From Gillisia sp. CAL575 (GTDB taxonomy: Bacteria > Bacteroidota > Bacteroidia > Flavobacteriales > Flavobacteriaceae): a DNA stretch of 64,000 bases. This document shows positions 1-9,897 of the stretch, in pieces (positions within the stretch are counted from its first letter, which is position 1; each line of letters opens with the position of its first letter). The position numbers were made by a program, and so were the translations under genes. The notes under the pieces are model-generated. The model searched no databases, was not told the origin of the DNA, and saw only the letters and a program-made list of their open reading frames with translations. Where the stretch lies: NCBI RefSeq assembly GCF_000403785.1, contig NZ_APHJ01000040.1:62001-126000 (forward strand). Reading direction: 5' to 3'.

Positions 1-103
1 AGTGGTTAATAAAAAAATAAAAACTGATAAAAGTGATTTGTTCATTTAATAATATTATAAACTCCAAAAAACGAATATATTAATTAATCAACCAGTATCT
101 CAA

Positions 104-140
104 TCAAAAAAGCCATAAAATTTAATTAATCTTATGGCTT
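104..140 (-). terminator. Rho-independent terminator after carA
   Basis: A 9-base inverted repeat (AAGCCATAA at 110-118, TTATGGCTT at 132-140) is followed, reading the minus strand, by a run of T residues (A105-A110 on the plus strand). It lies 24 bases past the carA stop codon and probably ends the long ribosomal-carA transcription unit. The rest of 1-103 is AT-rich and shows no gene. Confidence 0.75.
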
Positions 141-164
141 ATAACAAAAAAAACTGATAAATCT

Positions 165-1277
165 TTATTTTTTAGAAGATTTTATCCTTTCAATGAATTC
201 ATCGAATAAATAACTTGCATCGTGAGGCCCAGGACTAGCTTCTGGATGATATTGAACTGAAAAACAATTCTTATTGGTGATCTCCATACCCCCTATTGTA
301 TTATCATTTATACAAACGTGTGTTATATTTACGTTAGGATGCGCTTCGGTCTCTGCTCTATCTACAGAGAAACCATGATTTTGAGAAGTGATCTCCCCTT
401 TCCCAGTCTTTAAATTAAGAACCGGATGGTTAATACCTCGGTGCCCATGATGCATCTTATAGGTGGAAATACCGTTAGCTATGGCTATTACTTGATGCCC
501 TAAACAGATTCCAAATAAAGGATGATTCTTTTCCAATATTGTTTTGGTCAAATTAATAGCTGCGCTAAGTGGTTGTGGATCGCCTGGCCCATTAGAAAGA
601 AAATATCCATCAGGTTTCCATGCACTCAATTCTTCATAAGTAGCGTCAAAAGGAAATACTTTTATATATGCATCTCTTTCCGCAAGACAACGAAGGATAT
701 TCTTTTTGATACCAATATCTAATGCTGCTATTCTATAAGTAGCATTTTCATTTCCATATAAGTATGGTTTCTTGGTGGATACTTTAGAAGCCAGTTCCAA
801 ACCATTCATATCTGGCACGGCTTTCAATTGCTCTTTAAGTGCTTCTACATTATCTACATCTGTAGAAATAATTGCATTCATAGCTCCGTTCTCTCGGATG
901 TAAGCAACCAAGGCTCTAGTATCTACATCTGATATAGCAAAGAGTTCACTATTATCTAAAAAGCTAGACAAAGACCCATCTGCCGCTGGACGGGAATAAT
1001 TATAACTAAAATTTTTACAAATAAGTCCTGAGATCTTGGCTTTATCAGATTCGTTCTCTTCCTCTTTTACCCCATAATTCCCAATATGGGCATTCGTTGT
1101 AACCATTAATTGACCAAAATAAGAAGGATCTGTAAAGATTTCCTGATATCCTGTCATTCCAGTATTAAAACATACTTCTCCAACAGCGCTTCCATCTTTA
1201 TCTCCTACAGATTTCCCATGAAAAATGGTCCCGTCTGCCAGGAGAATGATTGCTTTTTTTCTAGTTTGATATTTCAT
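165..1277 (-). CDS. carA: Carbamoyl-phosphate synthase, small (glutaminase) subunit
   Basis: This cytoplasmic subunit hydrolyses glutamine and passes ammonia to the large subunit CarB to make carbamoyl phosphate for pyrimidines and arginine. The 370 residues show the CPSase small-subunit N-domain (about 8-140) and a class I glutamine amidotransferase domain (about 182-365). The visible triad is Cys258 in GICLGHQ, with His344 and Glu346 in YHPEAS. The length is normal for the family. It is the last gene of the ribosomal block, but a terminator after rplQ and a promoter-like element at 1318-1325 suggest it can be transcribed separately. carB is not in the window. Confidence 0.97.
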   Translation of the reverse strand: MKYQTRKKAIILLADGTIFHGKSVGDKDGSAVGEVCFNTGMTGYQEIFTDPSYFGQLMVTTNAHIGNYGVKEEENESDKAKISGLICKNFSYNYSRPAADGSLSSFLDNSELFAISDVDTRALVAYIRENGAMNAIISTDVDNVEALKEQLKAVPDMNGLELASKVSTKKPYLYGNENATYRIAALDIGIKKNILRCLAERDAYIKVFPFDATYEELSAWKPDGYFLSNGPGDPQPLSAAINLTKTILEKNHPLFGICLGHQVIAIANGISTYKMHHGHRGINHPVLNLKTGKGEITSQNHGFSVDRAETEAHPNVNITHVCINDNTIGGMEITNKNCFSVQYHPEASPGPHDASYLFDEFIERIKSSKK

Positions 1278-1317
1278 AATAATATGCAGGTACTATTTAG
1301 TTTTTAACTTCGTGTGG

Positions 1318-1325
1318 CAAAATTA
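1318..1325 (-). promoter_or_regulatory. Probable -7 element of a carA promoter
   Basis: On the minus strand the sequence reads TAATTTTG, a full match to the Bacteroidota -7 consensus TAnnTTTG. A TTTG lies only about 16 bases upstream, shorter than the usual 19-21, so the -33 match is weak. The element lies between the rplQ terminator and carA and would give a leader of about 35 bases. Confidence 0.45.
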
Positions 1326-1372
1326 AATAATTGGTAGCAACCAAAAATATAATTCCCCTTTTTATGTTTAAC

Positions 1373-1408
1373 AAAAAAGGGATAAACCTTAATGGCTTAT
1401 CCCTTTTT
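1373..1408 (-). terminator. Terminator between rplQ and carA
   Basis: A 12-base perfect inverted repeat (AAAAAGGGATAA at 1374-1385, TTATCCCTTTTT at 1397-1408) with an 11-base loop has T-rich flanks on both strands. On the minus strand it follows the rplQ stop by 27 bases and should end or attenuate the alpha-operon transcript before carA. Confidence 0.8.
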
Positions 1409-1435
1409 ATAAATTTGATTAGAAAAGAATCATTA

Positions 1436-1939
1436 TTAGTCTTCTTTTTTATCGTCTTTTTTATCAGCTTTCTTTTCAGAAGTTTTAGTTTCAGCTTTTG
1501 CTGTAGTTGCTTCTGTATCTTTCTTTTTACCAGCTCTACGAGTAGATTTTTTCTTCTCTGGCTTCGTAAGGTTGTAGATCTCGTTGTAATCAACTAATTC
1601 TATCATTGCCATATCCGCGTTATCACCAAGTCTATTACCTAATTTGATAATTCTTGTATAACCACCTGGACGGTCACCTATTTTAGGAGCAACATCTCGG
1701 AACAATTCTGCTACGAAATCTTTCTGGCGAAGTTTAGCGAAAACCAATCTTCTATTGTGAGTTGTATCTTCCTTAGATTTTGTGATCAAAGGCTCTACGA
1801 ACTGCTTTAAAGCTTTTGCTTTAGCTACAGTAGTATTTATACGTTTATGCTCAATTAGGGAACACGCCATGTTAGCCAACATAGACTTACGGTGTGCCGT
1901 TTTTCTTCCTAAATGATTTATTTTTTTTCCGTGTCTCAT
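1436..1939 (-). CDS. rplQ: 50S ribosomal protein L17 with a charged C-terminal tail
   Basis: L17 is a large-subunit protein near the exit tunnel. The conserved core is residues 1-120: [13 protein letters not shown] at the N-terminus, then [16 protein letters not shown] and [17 protein letters not shown]. After about residue 125 comes a 40-residue low-complexity tail of Lys, Ala, Thr and Glu, ending KKDDKKED, which makes the protein 167 residues against about 120-130 in most bacteria. Similar extensions occur in Bacteroidota L17, and the tail is probably disordered. It is the last ribosomal gene of the alpha cluster, 42 bases after rpoA. Confidence 0.97.
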   Translation of the reverse strand: MRHGKKINHLGRKTAHRKSMLANMACSLIEHKRINTTVAKAKALKQFVEPLITKSKEDTTHNRRLVFAKLRQKDFVAELFRDVAPKIGDRPGGYTRIIKLGNRLGDNADMAMIELVDYNEIYNLTKPEKKKSTRRAGKKKDTEATTAKAETKTSEKKADKKDDKKED

Positions 1940-1981
1940 TACTATTCTCTTTTAGACTAAGATTTCCTGTAAAGGATCGTA

Positions 1982-2974
1982 CTAGTCTTTATCCAATTTA
2001 TATTTTGAAAGATCCATTCCAAAGTTTAAACCTTTATTGTTCACAAGCTCTTCAAGCTCGGTTAAAGATTTCTTCCCGAAATTACGGAACTTCATCAAGT
2101 CATTTTTGTTGTAGGATACTAAATCACCCAAGGTATCAACTTCAGCAGCCTTCAAACAGTTAAGTGCTCTAACAGAAAGATCCATATCTACCAATTTGGT
2201 TTTTAGCAACTGTCTCATGTGAAGAGATTCTTCATCATAAGTTTCAGTTTGAGCTATCTCATCTGCCTCTAGCGTAATACGCTCATCAGAGAACAACATG
2301 AAATGGTGGATCAAAGTTTTTGCAGCTTCTGTTAATGCATCCTTAGGATGAATAGAACCGTCCGAGATTATTTCAAAAACCAATTTTTCGTAATCGGTTT
2401 TTTGCTCTACACGAAAGTTCTCGATGCTATATTTTACGTTTTTGATTGGTGTGTAAACCGAATCTGTAAAAATAGTACCTAAAGGTGCATTTGCTTTTTT
2501 GTTTTCTTCTGCAGGAACATACCCACGACCTTTTTCCACTGAAAGCTCCATATTGAAACTCACTTTTTTATCAAGGTTACAAATCACTAAATCTGGATTT
2601 AGGATCTGGAAACCAGAGATAAATTTTTGGAAATGACCGGCTGTAAGCTGCTCTTGTCCAGAAACAGAAATTGTAACGGCTTCATTGTCTATTTCATCAA
2701 TTTGCCTTTTAAACCTTACTTGTTTTAGGTTTAATATAATTTCTGTAACATCTTCTACTACCCCAGGGATAGTAGAGAATTCGTGATCAACTCCTTCAAT
2801 GCGAACTGAAGTTATTGCGAATCCTTCTAAAGATGATAACAGTACTCTCCTTAAAGCGTTACCAACAGTTAATCCATATCCTGGTTCCAAAGGGCGAAAC
2901 TCAAACTTCCCTTCGAATTCGGTGGAATCAATCATTATAACTTTATCGGGCTTCTGAAAATTTAGTATTGCCAT
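1982..2974 (-). CDS. rpoA: DNA-directed RNA polymerase alpha subunit
   Basis: Two alpha subunits form the platform on which beta and beta' assemble. The N-terminal dimerisation domain (about 1-235) carries the hallmark [20 protein letters not shown] near residue 30. A linker leads to the C-terminal domain (about 262-320) with the helix-hairpin-helix stretch [15 protein letters not shown] that contacts DNA and activators. The 330-residue length is normal for Bacteroidota. It lies 20 bases after rpsD, in the standard alpha-operon position. Confidence 0.98.
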   Translation of the reverse strand: MAILNFQKPDKVIMIDSTEFEGKFEFRPLEPGYGLTVGNALRRVLLSSLEGFAITSVRIEGVDHEFSTIPGVVEDVTEIILNLKQVRFKRQIDEIDNEAVTISVSGQEQLTAGHFQKFISGFQILNPDLVICNLDKKVSFNMELSVEKGRGYVPAEENKKANAPLGTIFTDSVYTPIKNVKYSIENFRVEQKTDYEKLVFEIISDGSIHPKDALTEAAKTLIHHFMLFSDERITLEADEIAQTETYDEESLHMRQLLKTKLVDMDLSVRALNCLKAAEVDTLGDLVSYNKNDLMKFRNFGKKSLTELEELVNNKGLNFGMDLSKYKLDKD

Positions 2975-2994
2975 ATTACGACTTCTGTGAATTA

Positions 2995-3600
2995 TTATTT
3001 CGAATATAATTCGACTATGAATTGTTCATTTATATTTTCTGGAATTTGTACTCTTGCAGGAACAGATACAAACGTTCCTTGCTTAGTTTCATTATTCCAG
3101 GTCATCCACTCGTAAGTGGCACTTGAATTTGCTAGCGAATTAGTGATCGCTTCTAAAGATTTAGATTTCTCTCTTACCGCAATTACATCTCCTGGCTTCA
3201 CTTGGTAAGATGGGACGTTTAAAACATCACCGTTTACAGTAATATGTCTGTGAGAAACTAATTGTCTCGCACCACTTCTTGAAGGAGAAACTCCCATTCT
3301 GTAAACTACATTATCTAATCTAGATTCACATAATTGTAAAAGAACCTCACCCGTAATTCCGGTTGATCTGGTTGCTTTTTCAAACATGTTTCTGAACTGA
3401 CGCTCTAATACACCATAAGTATATTTTGCTTTTTGCTTCTCCATTAATTGGATTGCATATTCAGATTTTTTACCTCTTCTACGGTTGTTACCATGTTGTC
3501 CCGGAGGGTAATTTCTTTTTTCGAAAGACTTATCATCTCCGAATATAGCCTCGCCAAATTTACGCGCTATTTTAGTCTTTGGACCAGTATATCTTGCCAT
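2995..3600 (-). CDS. rpsD: 30S ribosomal protein S4
   Basis: S4 is a primary 16S rRNA binder that nucleates small-subunit assembly and, in E. coli, represses its own operon. The 201 residues have the basic N-domain ([24 protein letters not shown]) and an S4 RNA-binding fold around residues 94-155 ([20 protein letters not shown]). The N-terminus lacks the four zinc-binding cysteines of some S4 proteins. A 91-base spacer separates it from rpsK, longer than most gaps in this block; I see no clear S4 target or hairpin there. Confidence 0.98.
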   Translation of the reverse strand: MARYTGPKTKIARKFGEAIFGDDKSFEKRNYPPGQHGNNRRRGKKSEYAIQLMEKQKAKYTYGVLERQFRNMFEKATRSTGITGEVLLQLCESRLDNVVYRMGVSPSRSGARQLVSHRHITVNGDVLNVPSYQVKPGDVIAVREKSKSLEAITNSLANSSATYEWMTWNNETKQGTFVSVPARVQIPENINEQFIVELYSK

Positions 3601-3691
3601 TGAAAATTGTTTTTTGTGAGAATGCGATTATGAATTAAGGTCACTGTCCTTCGATAATCTTATTGCGTTCCCGTTTATACTTAATAATTAA

Positions 3692-4084
3692 TTAAACTCT
3701 ACGTCTTTTTGGAGGTCTACATCCATTGTGTGGCAATGGAGTAACATCTATAATTTCTGTTACTTCAATTCCTGCATTATGTATAGAACGCATAGCAGAT
3801 TCTCTACCATTTCCTGGTCCTTTAACATATACTTTAACTTTTCTTAAACCAGCTTCATGTGCAACTTTCGATGCATCTTCCGCAGCTAATTGAGCAGCAT
3901 AAGGAGTGTTTTTCTTAGATCCTCTAAAACCCATTTTACCGGCAGATGACCAAGAAATAAGATCTCCTTTTTTATTTGTTAAAGAAATAATGATATTATT
4001 AAAAGAAGCAGTAATATGCGCTTCTCCATTAGACTCAACGATTACTTTACGTTTCTTTTGAGCAGTTTTTTGAGTTTTTGCCAT
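3692..4084 (-). CDS. rpsK: 30S ribosomal protein S11
   Basis: S11 forms part of the platform of the small subunit near the mRNA exit. The 130-residue protein has the family core ([47 protein letters not shown]) and the basic C-terminus [10 protein letters not shown]. It starts 8 bases after the rpsM stop, so the two are co-transcribed and probably coupled in translation. Confidence 0.98.
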   Translation of the reverse strand: MAKTQKTAQKKRKVIVESNGEAHITASFNNIIISLTNKKGDLISWSSAGKMGFRGSKKNTPYAAQLAAEDASKVAHEAGLRKVKVYVKGPGNGRESAMRSIHNAGIEVTEIIDVTPLPHNGCRPPKRRRV

Positions 4085-4092
4085 CTTACTTA

Positions 4093-4467
4093 TTATTTAG
4101 TTGCTTTCTTCTTATTAGCAACTGTTTTTCTTCTACCTTTTCTGGTTCTTGAATTGTTCTTAGTTCTTTGTCCTCTTAATGGAAGACCAGATCTATGACG
4201 CACACCACGGTAACATCCTATATCCATAAGACGTTTGATACTCATTTGTACTTCTGAACGTAATTCACCTTCAATTTTAAAAGTTCCAACAGCTTCACGA
4301 ATTCTACCAATCTGGTCATCGTCCCAATCTGAAACTTTTATACTCTCATCTACATCAGCTTCCTTCAGGATTCTTTCAGCCCTACTTTTGCCAATTCCGA
4401 AGATATAGGTCAATGCTATAACTCCGCGTTTTTGTTTTGGTATATCAACACCTGCAATTCTAGCCAT
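4093..4467 (-). CDS. rpsM: 30S ribosomal protein S13
   Basis: S13 sits in the head of the 30S subunit and bridges to the large subunit. The 124 residues begin [14 protein letters not shown] and contain the helix-two-turn-helix region and the C-terminal motif [20 protein letters not shown] that reaches toward P-site tRNA. It starts 3 bases after rpmJ. Confidence 0.98.
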   Translation of the reverse strand: MARIAGVDIPKQKRGVIALTYIFGIGKSRAERILKEADVDESIKVSDWDDDQIGRIREAVGTFKIEGELRSEVQMSIKRLMDIGCYRGVRHRSGLPLRGQRTKNNSRTRKGRRKTVANKKKATK

Positions 4468-4470
4468 AAC

Positions 4471-4587
4471 TTAACCTTGTCTTTGTTTAAATTTTGGATT
4501 CTTTTTGTTAATCACGTAAAGTCTACCTTTTCTGCGTACTATTTTGCAGTCGGCACTTCTTTTTTTAACTGATGCTCTTACTTTCAT
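4471..4587 (-). CDS. rpmJ: 50S ribosomal protein L36, zinc-free form
   Basis: This 38-residue gene was found by translating the gap between infA and rpsM. It begins [15 protein letters not shown] and ends PKFKQRQG, which is L36. The zinc-ribbon form has ligands at positions 11, 14, 27 and 32; here residue 11 is Ser and 27 is Asn, no His is present, and only Cys14 remains, so the protein should not bind zinc. L36 is the last small protein added to the 50S subunit. It lies 5 bases after infA. Confidence 0.96.
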   Translation of the reverse strand: MKVRASVKKRSADCKIVRRKGRLYVINKKNPKFKQRQG

Positions 4588-4592
4588 CTTAA

Positions 4593-4808
4593 TTAGTATC
4601 TGTAAGTTATTCGAGCCTTAGATAAATCGTAAGGACTCATTTCTAATTTCACTTTATCTCCGGGTAATAATTTAATGTAATGCATACGCATCTTTCCCGA
4701 AATATGAGCGGTCACTACGTGTCCGTTCTCAAGTTCCACACGAAACATAGCATTTGATAATGCTTCTATAATTGTTCCGTCTTGTTCTATTGCTGATTGT
4801 TTTGCCAT
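4593..4808 (-). CDS. infA: Translation initiation factor IF-1
   Basis: IF-1 binds the A site of the 30S subunit and assists IF-2 and IF-3 in choosing initiator tRNA. The 71-residue protein is a single S1-type OB fold ([37 protein letters not shown]). It lies 2 bases after secY. In many bacteria adk and/or map sit between secY and infA; here neither does. Confidence 0.98.
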   Translation of the reverse strand: MAKQSAIEQDGTIIEALSNAMFRVELENGHVVTAHISGKMRMHYIKLLPGDKVKLEMSPYDLSKARITYRY

Positions 4809-4810
4809 AG

Positions 4811-6148
4811 TTACGCTACTGCTTTTCTATTTTTTCCGGTTTTCATCAAACCATCATAATGTCTATTCAACAAATAAGAATTTACTTGCTGCATAGTATC
4901 AATCGCAACCCCCACCATAATTAATAGAGAGGTACCTCCAAAGAACAATGCCCATCCCTGTTGTACACCCAACAGTTGATACACTATAGCAGGGAACACT
5001 GCTATAAGAGCGAGGAATATTGAACCCGGAAGGGTTATCTGAGACATGATTCTATCTAAGTATTCCGCTGTGTCTCCACCTGGTCTAATTCCAGGAATAA
5101 ATCCACCACTTCTCTTAAGATCATCAGCCATTTTATTAGTAGGCACTGTAATTGCCGTATAAAAGTATGTAAATACTATAATTAACAAGGCAAATACTAA
5201 GTTGTACCAAAAACCAAATATATCACTAAACGCAGCTGCAACTCCTTGCGAAGTCTCTCCATCAGAAAGTCCCGCTACCGCAGCCGGTATAAACATTATT
5301 GCTTGAGCAAAGATAATTGGCATAACTCCAGAAGCATTTAATTTAAGCGGAATGTATTGTCTTGATCCAAACACATTCTTCTCATATCCTCCAGATGCCG
5401 TTCTTCGCGCATACTGTACCGCTATCTGCCTAACTCCCATGACTAACATGATACAAGCCATTATAATAGCGAACCAAATTACCAATTCTATAAGGATCAT
5501 AACTAATCCACCATTAGACTCAAATACTCTGGAAGCAAATTCCTGAATAAAAGCTTGAGGTAAAGTTGCTATGATACCAACCATAATTAATAAGGAAATA
5601 CCATTTCCTATACCCTTATCGGTAATTTTCTCACCTAACCACATTGCAAAGATAGTTCCTGTAGTAAGAATTATTACCGAGGATGCAACAAAAGTTACAG
5701 TATTACCCAATAAAAAGGCACTTTGAGGTAAGGTAGCAAACAAGTTATAGATATAACCAGGTCCTTGAACCAGGGTAATAGCTATTGTTAACCATCTTGT
5801 TATTTGATTAATCCTTCTTCTTCCACTTTCACCTTCTTTCTGAAGTTTCTGCAAATAAGGAACTGCGATACCCATTAACTGCACCACAATGGAAGCAGAA
5901 ATGTAAGGCATGATTCCTAATGCAAAAACTGAAGCGTTAGAAAAGGCACCACCAGTAAATGCGTTAAGTAAACCCAAAAGCCCACTCTCAGTTTGACTAG
6001 CTAAATTAGATAACTGTGAAGCATCTATTCCAGGAAGCACAACCTGCGCACCAAAACGGTATACCAATAACAAACCAAGGGTCACTAAAATTCTATTTTT
6101 TAGCTCCTCAATTTTCCAAATATTTTTTATAGTATTGATAAATTTCAT
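4811..6148 (-). CDS. secY: Protein translocase channel subunit SecY
   Basis: SecY is the inner-membrane channel of the general secretion pathway, working with SecE, SecG and the SecA motor. The 445 residues show ten predicted membrane helices. Near residue 70 the plug region has [20 protein letters not shown], and a cytoplasmic basic loop precedes [12 protein letters not shown] near residue 345. The gene lies 10 bases after rplO, the standard spc-operon position. Confidence 0.98.
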   Translation of the reverse strand: MKFINTIKNIWKIEELKNRILVTLGLLLVYRFGAQVVLPGIDASQLSNLASQTESGLLGLLNAFTGGAFSNASVFALGIMPYISASIVVQLMGIAVPYLQKLQKEGESGRRRINQITRWLTIAITLVQGPGYIYNLFATLPQSAFLLGNTVTFVASSVIILTTGTIFAMWLGEKITDKGIGNGISLLIMVGIIATLPQAFIQEFASRVFESNGGLVMILIELVIWFAIIMACIMLVMGVRQIAVQYARRTASGGYEKNVFGSRQYIPLKLNASGVMPIIFAQAIMFIPAAVAGLSDGETSQGVAAAFSDIFGFWYNLVFALLIIVFTYFYTAITVPTNKMADDLKRSGGFIPGIRPGGDTAEYLDRIMSQITLPGSIFLALIAVFPAIVYQLLGVQQGWALFFGGTSLLIMVGVAIDTMQQVNSYLLNRHYDGLMKTGKNRKAVA

Positions 6149-6158
6149 AGTATATCTA

Positions 6159-6611
6159 TTATAAAGTAACTACTTCTCCTCCGGCAGCTTCGATAGCTTC
6201 CTTGGCTGAGGCAGTAAATTTATGAACAGATATTTTCAACGTTGCTTTTAATTCCCCTCTACCTAATATCTTTACTAATTCGTTTTTACGAGCCAGTCCA
6301 TTTTCAACCAAAACTTGCATATCTACAGTGTCTTTAATACGACCGTTATCTACAAGCCCTTGGAGAGTATCTAGGTTGATACCTTGATAATCTTTACGGT
6401 TAATGTTAGTAAAACCGAATTTAGGAACTCTACGCTGAAGTGGCATTTGCCCACCTTCAAAACCTATCTTTCTAGAGTAACCAGAACGAGATTTAGCTCC
6501 CTTATGTCCACGGGTAGCTGTTCCCCCTTTACCGGATCCTTCTCCTCTACCTACACGTTTACTGTTATTTTGAACTGAACCTTTTGCAGGTCTTAAGTTA
6601 CTTAAATCCAT
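6159..6611 (-). CDS. rplO: 50S ribosomal protein L15
   Basis: L15 is a late-assembly 23S rRNA binder in the core of the large subunit. The Gly/Arg/Lys-rich N-terminal extension (KRVGRGEGSGKGGTATRGHK) precedes the globular part, which includes GFEGGQMPLQRRVPKFGF. The 150 residues are normal in length. It sits between rpmD and secY with 9- and 10-base gaps. Confidence 0.98.
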   Translation of the reverse strand: MDLSNLRPAKGSVQNNSKRVGRGEGSGKGGTATRGHKGAKSRSGYSRKIGFEGGQMPLQRRVPKFGFTNINRKDYQGINLDTLQGLVDNGRIKDTVDMQVLVENGLARKNELVKILGRGELKATLKISVHKFTASAKEAIEAAGGEVVTL

Positions 6612-6620
6612 GTGAGTTTA

Positions 6621-6803
6621 TTATTTTGTTTCCGCTACAGAAACTAAGTGTTGAACTTTATTTACCATACCAAGGATGTTTGGTGTGTTCTCGTGCTCTA
6701 CAACTTGGTTAAGTTTTCTTAAACCAAGTGCTTCTAAAGTACGTTTCTGGTTTGCAGTACGTCTAATTGCACTTTTAACCTGCTTTACATATATCTTTGC
6801 CAT
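6621..6803 (-). CDS. rpmD: 50S ribosomal protein L30
   Basis: This 60-residue large-subunit protein starts MAKIYVKQVKSAIRR and has the typical LGLRKLNQVVEHENTP segment that packs on 23S rRNA. It is placed between rpsE and rplO as in other spc operons. Confidence 0.97.
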   Translation of the reverse strand: MAKIYVKQVKSAIRRTANQKRTLEALGLRKLNQVVEHENTPNILGMVNKVQHLVSVAETK

Positions 6804-6815
6804 CTTGTCCTTGTA

Positions 6816-7340
6816 TTATCCTTTAAAAACTTTGTCTAATGTAATACCACGTTGTTTTGCTACAGTTTGAGCACTACGCAATTGCAATAGGGCATCAAAT
6901 GTTGCTTTTACAACGTTATGCGGGTTTGAAGATCCTTGGTTTTTTGAAAGTACATCATGTACACCAACAGCCTCCAATACGGCGCGTATTGCACCACCAG
7001 CTATTACTCCGGTACCAGTTGCAGCAGGGATCAATAAAACCCTTGCTCCACCATATTTACCTTTTTGCTCATGAGGAATAGATCCTTTATAAATAGGAAT
7101 TCTTACCAAATTCTTTTTGGCATCCTCTATAGATTTTGCGATTGCACTAGCAACGTCTTTAGATTTCCCTAAACCTTGACCTACTACTCCATTCTCATCA
7201 CCTACAACTACGATAGCAGAAAATCCAAATGCTCTACCACCTTTTGTAACTTTTGTAACACGTTGTACACCAACCAAACGATCTTTCAATTCAAGACCTG
7301 CTGGTTTTACAAGTTCTACATTTTTATAATCTTGATACAT
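6816..7340 (-). CDS. rpsE: 30S ribosomal protein S5
   Basis: S5 lies at the mRNA entry channel and affects decoding accuracy. The N-terminal double-stranded-RNA-binding domain (about 20-85) shows [16 protein letters not shown] and [13 protein letters not shown]; the C-terminal domain follows with [19 protein letters not shown]. The 174-residue length is normal. It starts 6 bases after rplR. Confidence 0.98.
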   Translation of the reverse strand: MYQDYKNVELVKPAGLELKDRLVGVQRVTKVTKGGRAFGFSAIVVVGDENGVVGQGLGKSKDVASAIAKSIEDAKKNLVRIPIYKGSIPHEQKGKYGGARVLLIPAATGTGVIAGGAIRAVLEAVGVHDVLSKNQGSSNPHNVVKATFDALLQLRSAQTVAKQRGITLDKVFKG

Positions 7341-7346
7341 ATCTTA

Positions 7347-7703
7347 TTAGAATTTTAGTCCTCCTTCACGAGCACCATCTGCCAATGATTTAACTCTTCC
7401 GTGATATAAATAACCACCTCTATCAAAAGAGATCGAATCTATTCCGGCCTTTAACGCTTTTTCTGCTAAAGCTTTACCAACTAAGGCAGCTTTATCTAAT
7501 TTATTACTATCAGATCCAGTTACGTCTTTATCTCTAGAAGAAGCGGCAACCAAAGTTTTACCTTCTACATCGTCTACTATTTGAGCATAAATTTCTTTAT
7601 TACTTCTAAATACAGCCAATCTTGGGCGACTTTGGGTTCCCGTAATATCTTTACGGATCCTCTTCTTAATCTTTGTTCTTCTTGCTTGTTTTGAAAATGC
7701 CAT
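7347..7703 (-). CDS. rplR: 50S ribosomal protein L18
   Basis: L18 binds 5S rRNA together with L5 and carries it into the central protuberance. The 118 residues have a basic N-terminus ([20 protein letters not shown]) and the C-terminal signature [20 protein letters not shown]. Confidence 0.98.
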   Translation of the reverse strand: MAFSKQARRTKIKKRIRKDITGTQSRPRLAVFRSNKEIYAQIVDDVEGKTLVAASSRDKDVTGSDSNKLDKAALVGKALAEKALKAGIDSISFDRGGYLYHGRVKSLADGAREGGLKF

Positions 7704-7715
7704 ATCTACACTTTA

Positions 7716-8258
7716 TTAAGCTGATTTACCAGCTTTTCTTCTTAATTGTTCTCCTACAAACTTAATTCCTTTCCCTTTATACGGCTCTGGAGCACGGAAG
7801 GAACGAATTTTAGCTGCTATTTGACCAACCAATTGTTTATCATGAGAAAACAATTTCACGATTGGGTTTTTCCCTTTATCTGAAACAGTCTCTACCTTCA
7901 CCTCTGGTGCTAGTTCAAAAACAATATTATGAGAGAATCCAACAGCAAGTTCCAATTTTTGTCCTTGGTTGGAAGCACGATAACCTACTCCTACCAATTC
8001 CAATTCCTTCGTGAAACCTTTAGATACTCCTTCAATCATATTATTTACCAAAGAACGGTACAAACCGTGCTTTGCTTTTTGGTCCTTCTTATCTGAAGAG
8101 CGCTCAAAAGTAATCAAATCATCTTCAATTTTCACATCGATGTCTTTAATTTCTTGAGTTAATTCTCCCAATTTTCCTTTTACCGTCACAAACCCGTCTT
8201 TAAGGCTTACTGTAATACCTTCTGGAATCGTGATTGGGCTTTTACCTATTCTTGACAT
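7716..8258 (-). CDS. rplF: 50S ribosomal protein L6
   Basis: L6 lies near the GTPase-associated centre. The 180 residues hold two duplicated L6 folds and the C-terminal signature PEPYKGKGIKF. The start MSRIGKSPITIPEG is the family start. It lies 18 bases after rpsH. Confidence 0.98.
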   Translation of the reverse strand: MSRIGKSPITIPEGITVSLKDGFVTVKGKLGELTQEIKDIDVKIEDDLITFERSSDKKDQKAKHGLYRSLVNNMIEGVSKGFTKELELVGVGYRASNQGQKLELAVGFSHNIVFELAPEVKVETVSDKGKNPIVKLFSHDKQLVGQIAAKIRSFRAPEPYKGKGIKFVGEQLRRKAGKSA

Positions 8259-8276
8259 TTCTTAAGTCTTTAAGTA

Positions 8277-8675
8277 TTAGTAAACGTAGCATAAAACTTC
8301 ACCACCAACTTTTTCAGCTTGAGCTTGTCTACCTGTCATTACTCCGTGAGAAGTAGAAACGATAGCAATACCAAGACCGTTTAAGATACGTGGCAATTCA
8401 TTTGCTCCAGCGTATTTACGTAAACCGGGTTTACTTATTCGTTGAATGTTCTTAATTACCGGGTCTTTAGTAAGCTTGTCGTACTTAAGAGCTATCTTGA
8501 TAGTACCTTGAGCGGTAGCATCTTCAAACTTGTAACTAAGAATATATCCTTGATCGAATAATATTTTAGTGATCTCCTTTTTAAGATTAGATGCTGGTAT
8601 CTCAACCACTCTGTGGTGAGCTGCTACCGCATTTCTAATTCTTGTTAAATAATCTGCAACTGGATCTGTAGTCAT
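8277..8675 (-). CDS. rpsH: 30S ribosomal protein S8
   Basis: S8 binds the central domain of 16S rRNA and in E. coli is the spc-operon repressor. The 132 residues show DPVADYLTRIRNA at the N-terminus and the C-terminal RNA-binding region STSHGVMTGRQAQ. A 71-base spacer containing a small palindrome (8704-8722) separates it from rpsN. Confidence 0.98.
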   Translation of the reverse strand: MTTDPVADYLTRIRNAVAAHHRVVEIPASNLKKEITKILFDQGYILSYKFEDATAQGTIKIALKYDKLTKDPVIKNIQRISKPGLRKYAGANELPRILNGLGIAIVSTSHGVMTGRQAQAEKVGGEVLCYVY

Positions 8676-8703
8676 TTTTTCATTTTACGATAACGGTTTT
8701 CAT

Positions 8704-8722
8704 TCCACGACAACTATCGGGA
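8704..8722. repeat. Short REP-like palindrome in the rpsN-rpsH gap
   Basis: The sequence TCCACGACAACTATCGGGA forms a small bulged hairpin. A close relative with the same CGACAACT core and TCGGGA end occurs at 15081-15101, in the other long gap of the ribosomal block. Both are outside genes. Confidence 0.4.
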
Positions 8723-8746
8723 TGAACCTTTCATCAATTTATAATA

Positions 8747-9016
8747 TTACCAACTAGCTTTTCTTACTCCTGGAATTAATCCCTGGTTAGCCATTTCTCT
8801 AAACATAACTCGAGAAAGACCAAATTGTCTCATGTATCCTTTAGGTCTTCCTGTTAATTTACAACGATTGTGCAAACGAACTGGAGAGGCATTCTTAGGA
8901 AGTTTTTGTAAACCTTCAAAATCACCAGCTTCTTTCAAAGCTTTGCGTTTCTCAGCATATTTCTTCACAACTGCTTGTCTCTTTACCTCACGGGCTTTCA
9001 TTGATTCTTTAGCCAT
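8747..9016 (-). CDS. rpsN: 30S ribosomal protein S14, zinc-free form
   Basis: S14 is a late-binding protein of the 30S head. The 89-residue protein is the longer form without the CxxC zinc ribbon: a single Cys appears in [20 protein letters not shown], followed by the [22 protein letters not shown] end. Together with zinc-free L36 this suggests a ribosome with reduced zinc need. It lies 3 bases after rplE. Confidence 0.97.
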   Translation of the reverse strand: MAKESMKAREVKRQAVVKKYAEKRKALKEAGDFEGLQKLPKNASPVRLHNRCKLTGRPKGYMRQFGLSRVMFREMANQGLIPGVRKASW

Positions 9017-9019
9017 ATC

Positions 9020-9571
9020 TTAATTCTTTTTAAAGGGTAAACCTAGTTCCGTTAGCAATGATTTTGCTTCCTTGTCTGTTGGCGCGGAAGTTACAAAAGT
9101 GATATCCATTCCTGAAATTTTATTCACTTTATCAATATCGATCTCTGGAAAAATAATTTGCTCAGTTATACCTAAGTTATAATTACCTCTACCATCAAAA
9201 CCTGTAGCTTTAATACCATTAAAATCACGAACCCTTGGAAGGGCAGATGTGATAAAACGATCTAAGAATTCGTACATTCTCTCTCCACGTAAAGTAACTT
9301 TTGCCCCAATTGGCATTCCTTTACGTAATTTAAAAGAAGCAACATCCTTTTTAGAAATGGTTGATACCGCTTTTTGACCAGTGATCGTAGTTAATTCTTC
9401 TACTGCATGGTCAATAAGTTTCTTATCTGCAACAGCTGCTCCAACTCCACGGCTTAAAACTATCTTTTGTAGTTTTGGAACCTGCATGATGTTAGAGTAA
9501 CTGAATTCTTCTGTAAGAGAAGACACTACTCTGTCTTTATACTCTTGTTTAAGTCTTGGTACGTATGCCAT
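9020..9571 (-). CDS. rplE: 50S ribosomal protein L5
   Basis: L5 binds 5S rRNA and contacts P-site tRNA. The 183 residues include [14 protein letters not shown], the IGAKVTLRG motif, and [18 protein letters not shown] near residue 140. It sits 2 bases after rplX. Confidence 0.98.
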   Translation of the reverse strand: MAYVPRLKQEYKDRVVSSLTEEFSYSNIMQVPKLQKIVLSRGVGAAVADKKLIDHAVEELTTITGQKAVSTISKKDVASFKLRKGMPIGAKVTLRGERMYEFLDRFITSALPRVRDFNGIKATGFDGRGNYNLGITEQIIFPEIDIDKVNKISGMDITFVTSAPTDKEAKSLLTELGLPFKKN

Positions 9572-9573
9572 AA

Positions 9574-9885
9574 CTAAATTACTTCATTTGATTTTTTGGA
9601 AAATCTAACTTTCTTCCCATCTTCCATTCTATAACCAATACGGGTAGTATCTCCCTTTTTATCGATTAAAGATAAGTTCGATAAATGGATAGCTGCTTCC
9701 TTCTTAACTATCCCTCCTTGTGGGTTAGATGCACTTGGCTTCTCATGTTTTGAGACCATATTTACACCTTCCACAATTGCTTTATTTTTATCTCGAAGAA
9801 TTTTTTGAACTTTTCCTTCTTGACCTTTATGGTCTCCGGCAATAAGTCTAACTGTATCTCCAGATTTTATTTTCAGCTTTGTCAT
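9574..9885 (-). CDS. rplX: 50S ribosomal protein L24
   Basis: L24 is an assembly initiator protein near the tunnel exit. The 103 residues begin with a KOW motif ([20 protein letters not shown]) and continue with [20 protein letters not shown]. It lies 12 bases after rplN. Confidence 0.98.
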   Translation of the reverse strand: MTKLKIKSGDTVRLIAGDHKGQEGKVQKILRDKNKAIVEGVNMVSKHEKPSASNPQGGIVKKEAAIHLSNLSLIDKKGDTTRIGYRMEDGKKVRFSKKSNEVI

Positions 9886-9897
9886 TATTTCAATGTA

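Noticed and set aside
1331-1597. Phe-rich open frame on the plus strand over the L17 tail
   Set aside because: It is the reverse reading of a Lys-rich tail and crosses a terminator.
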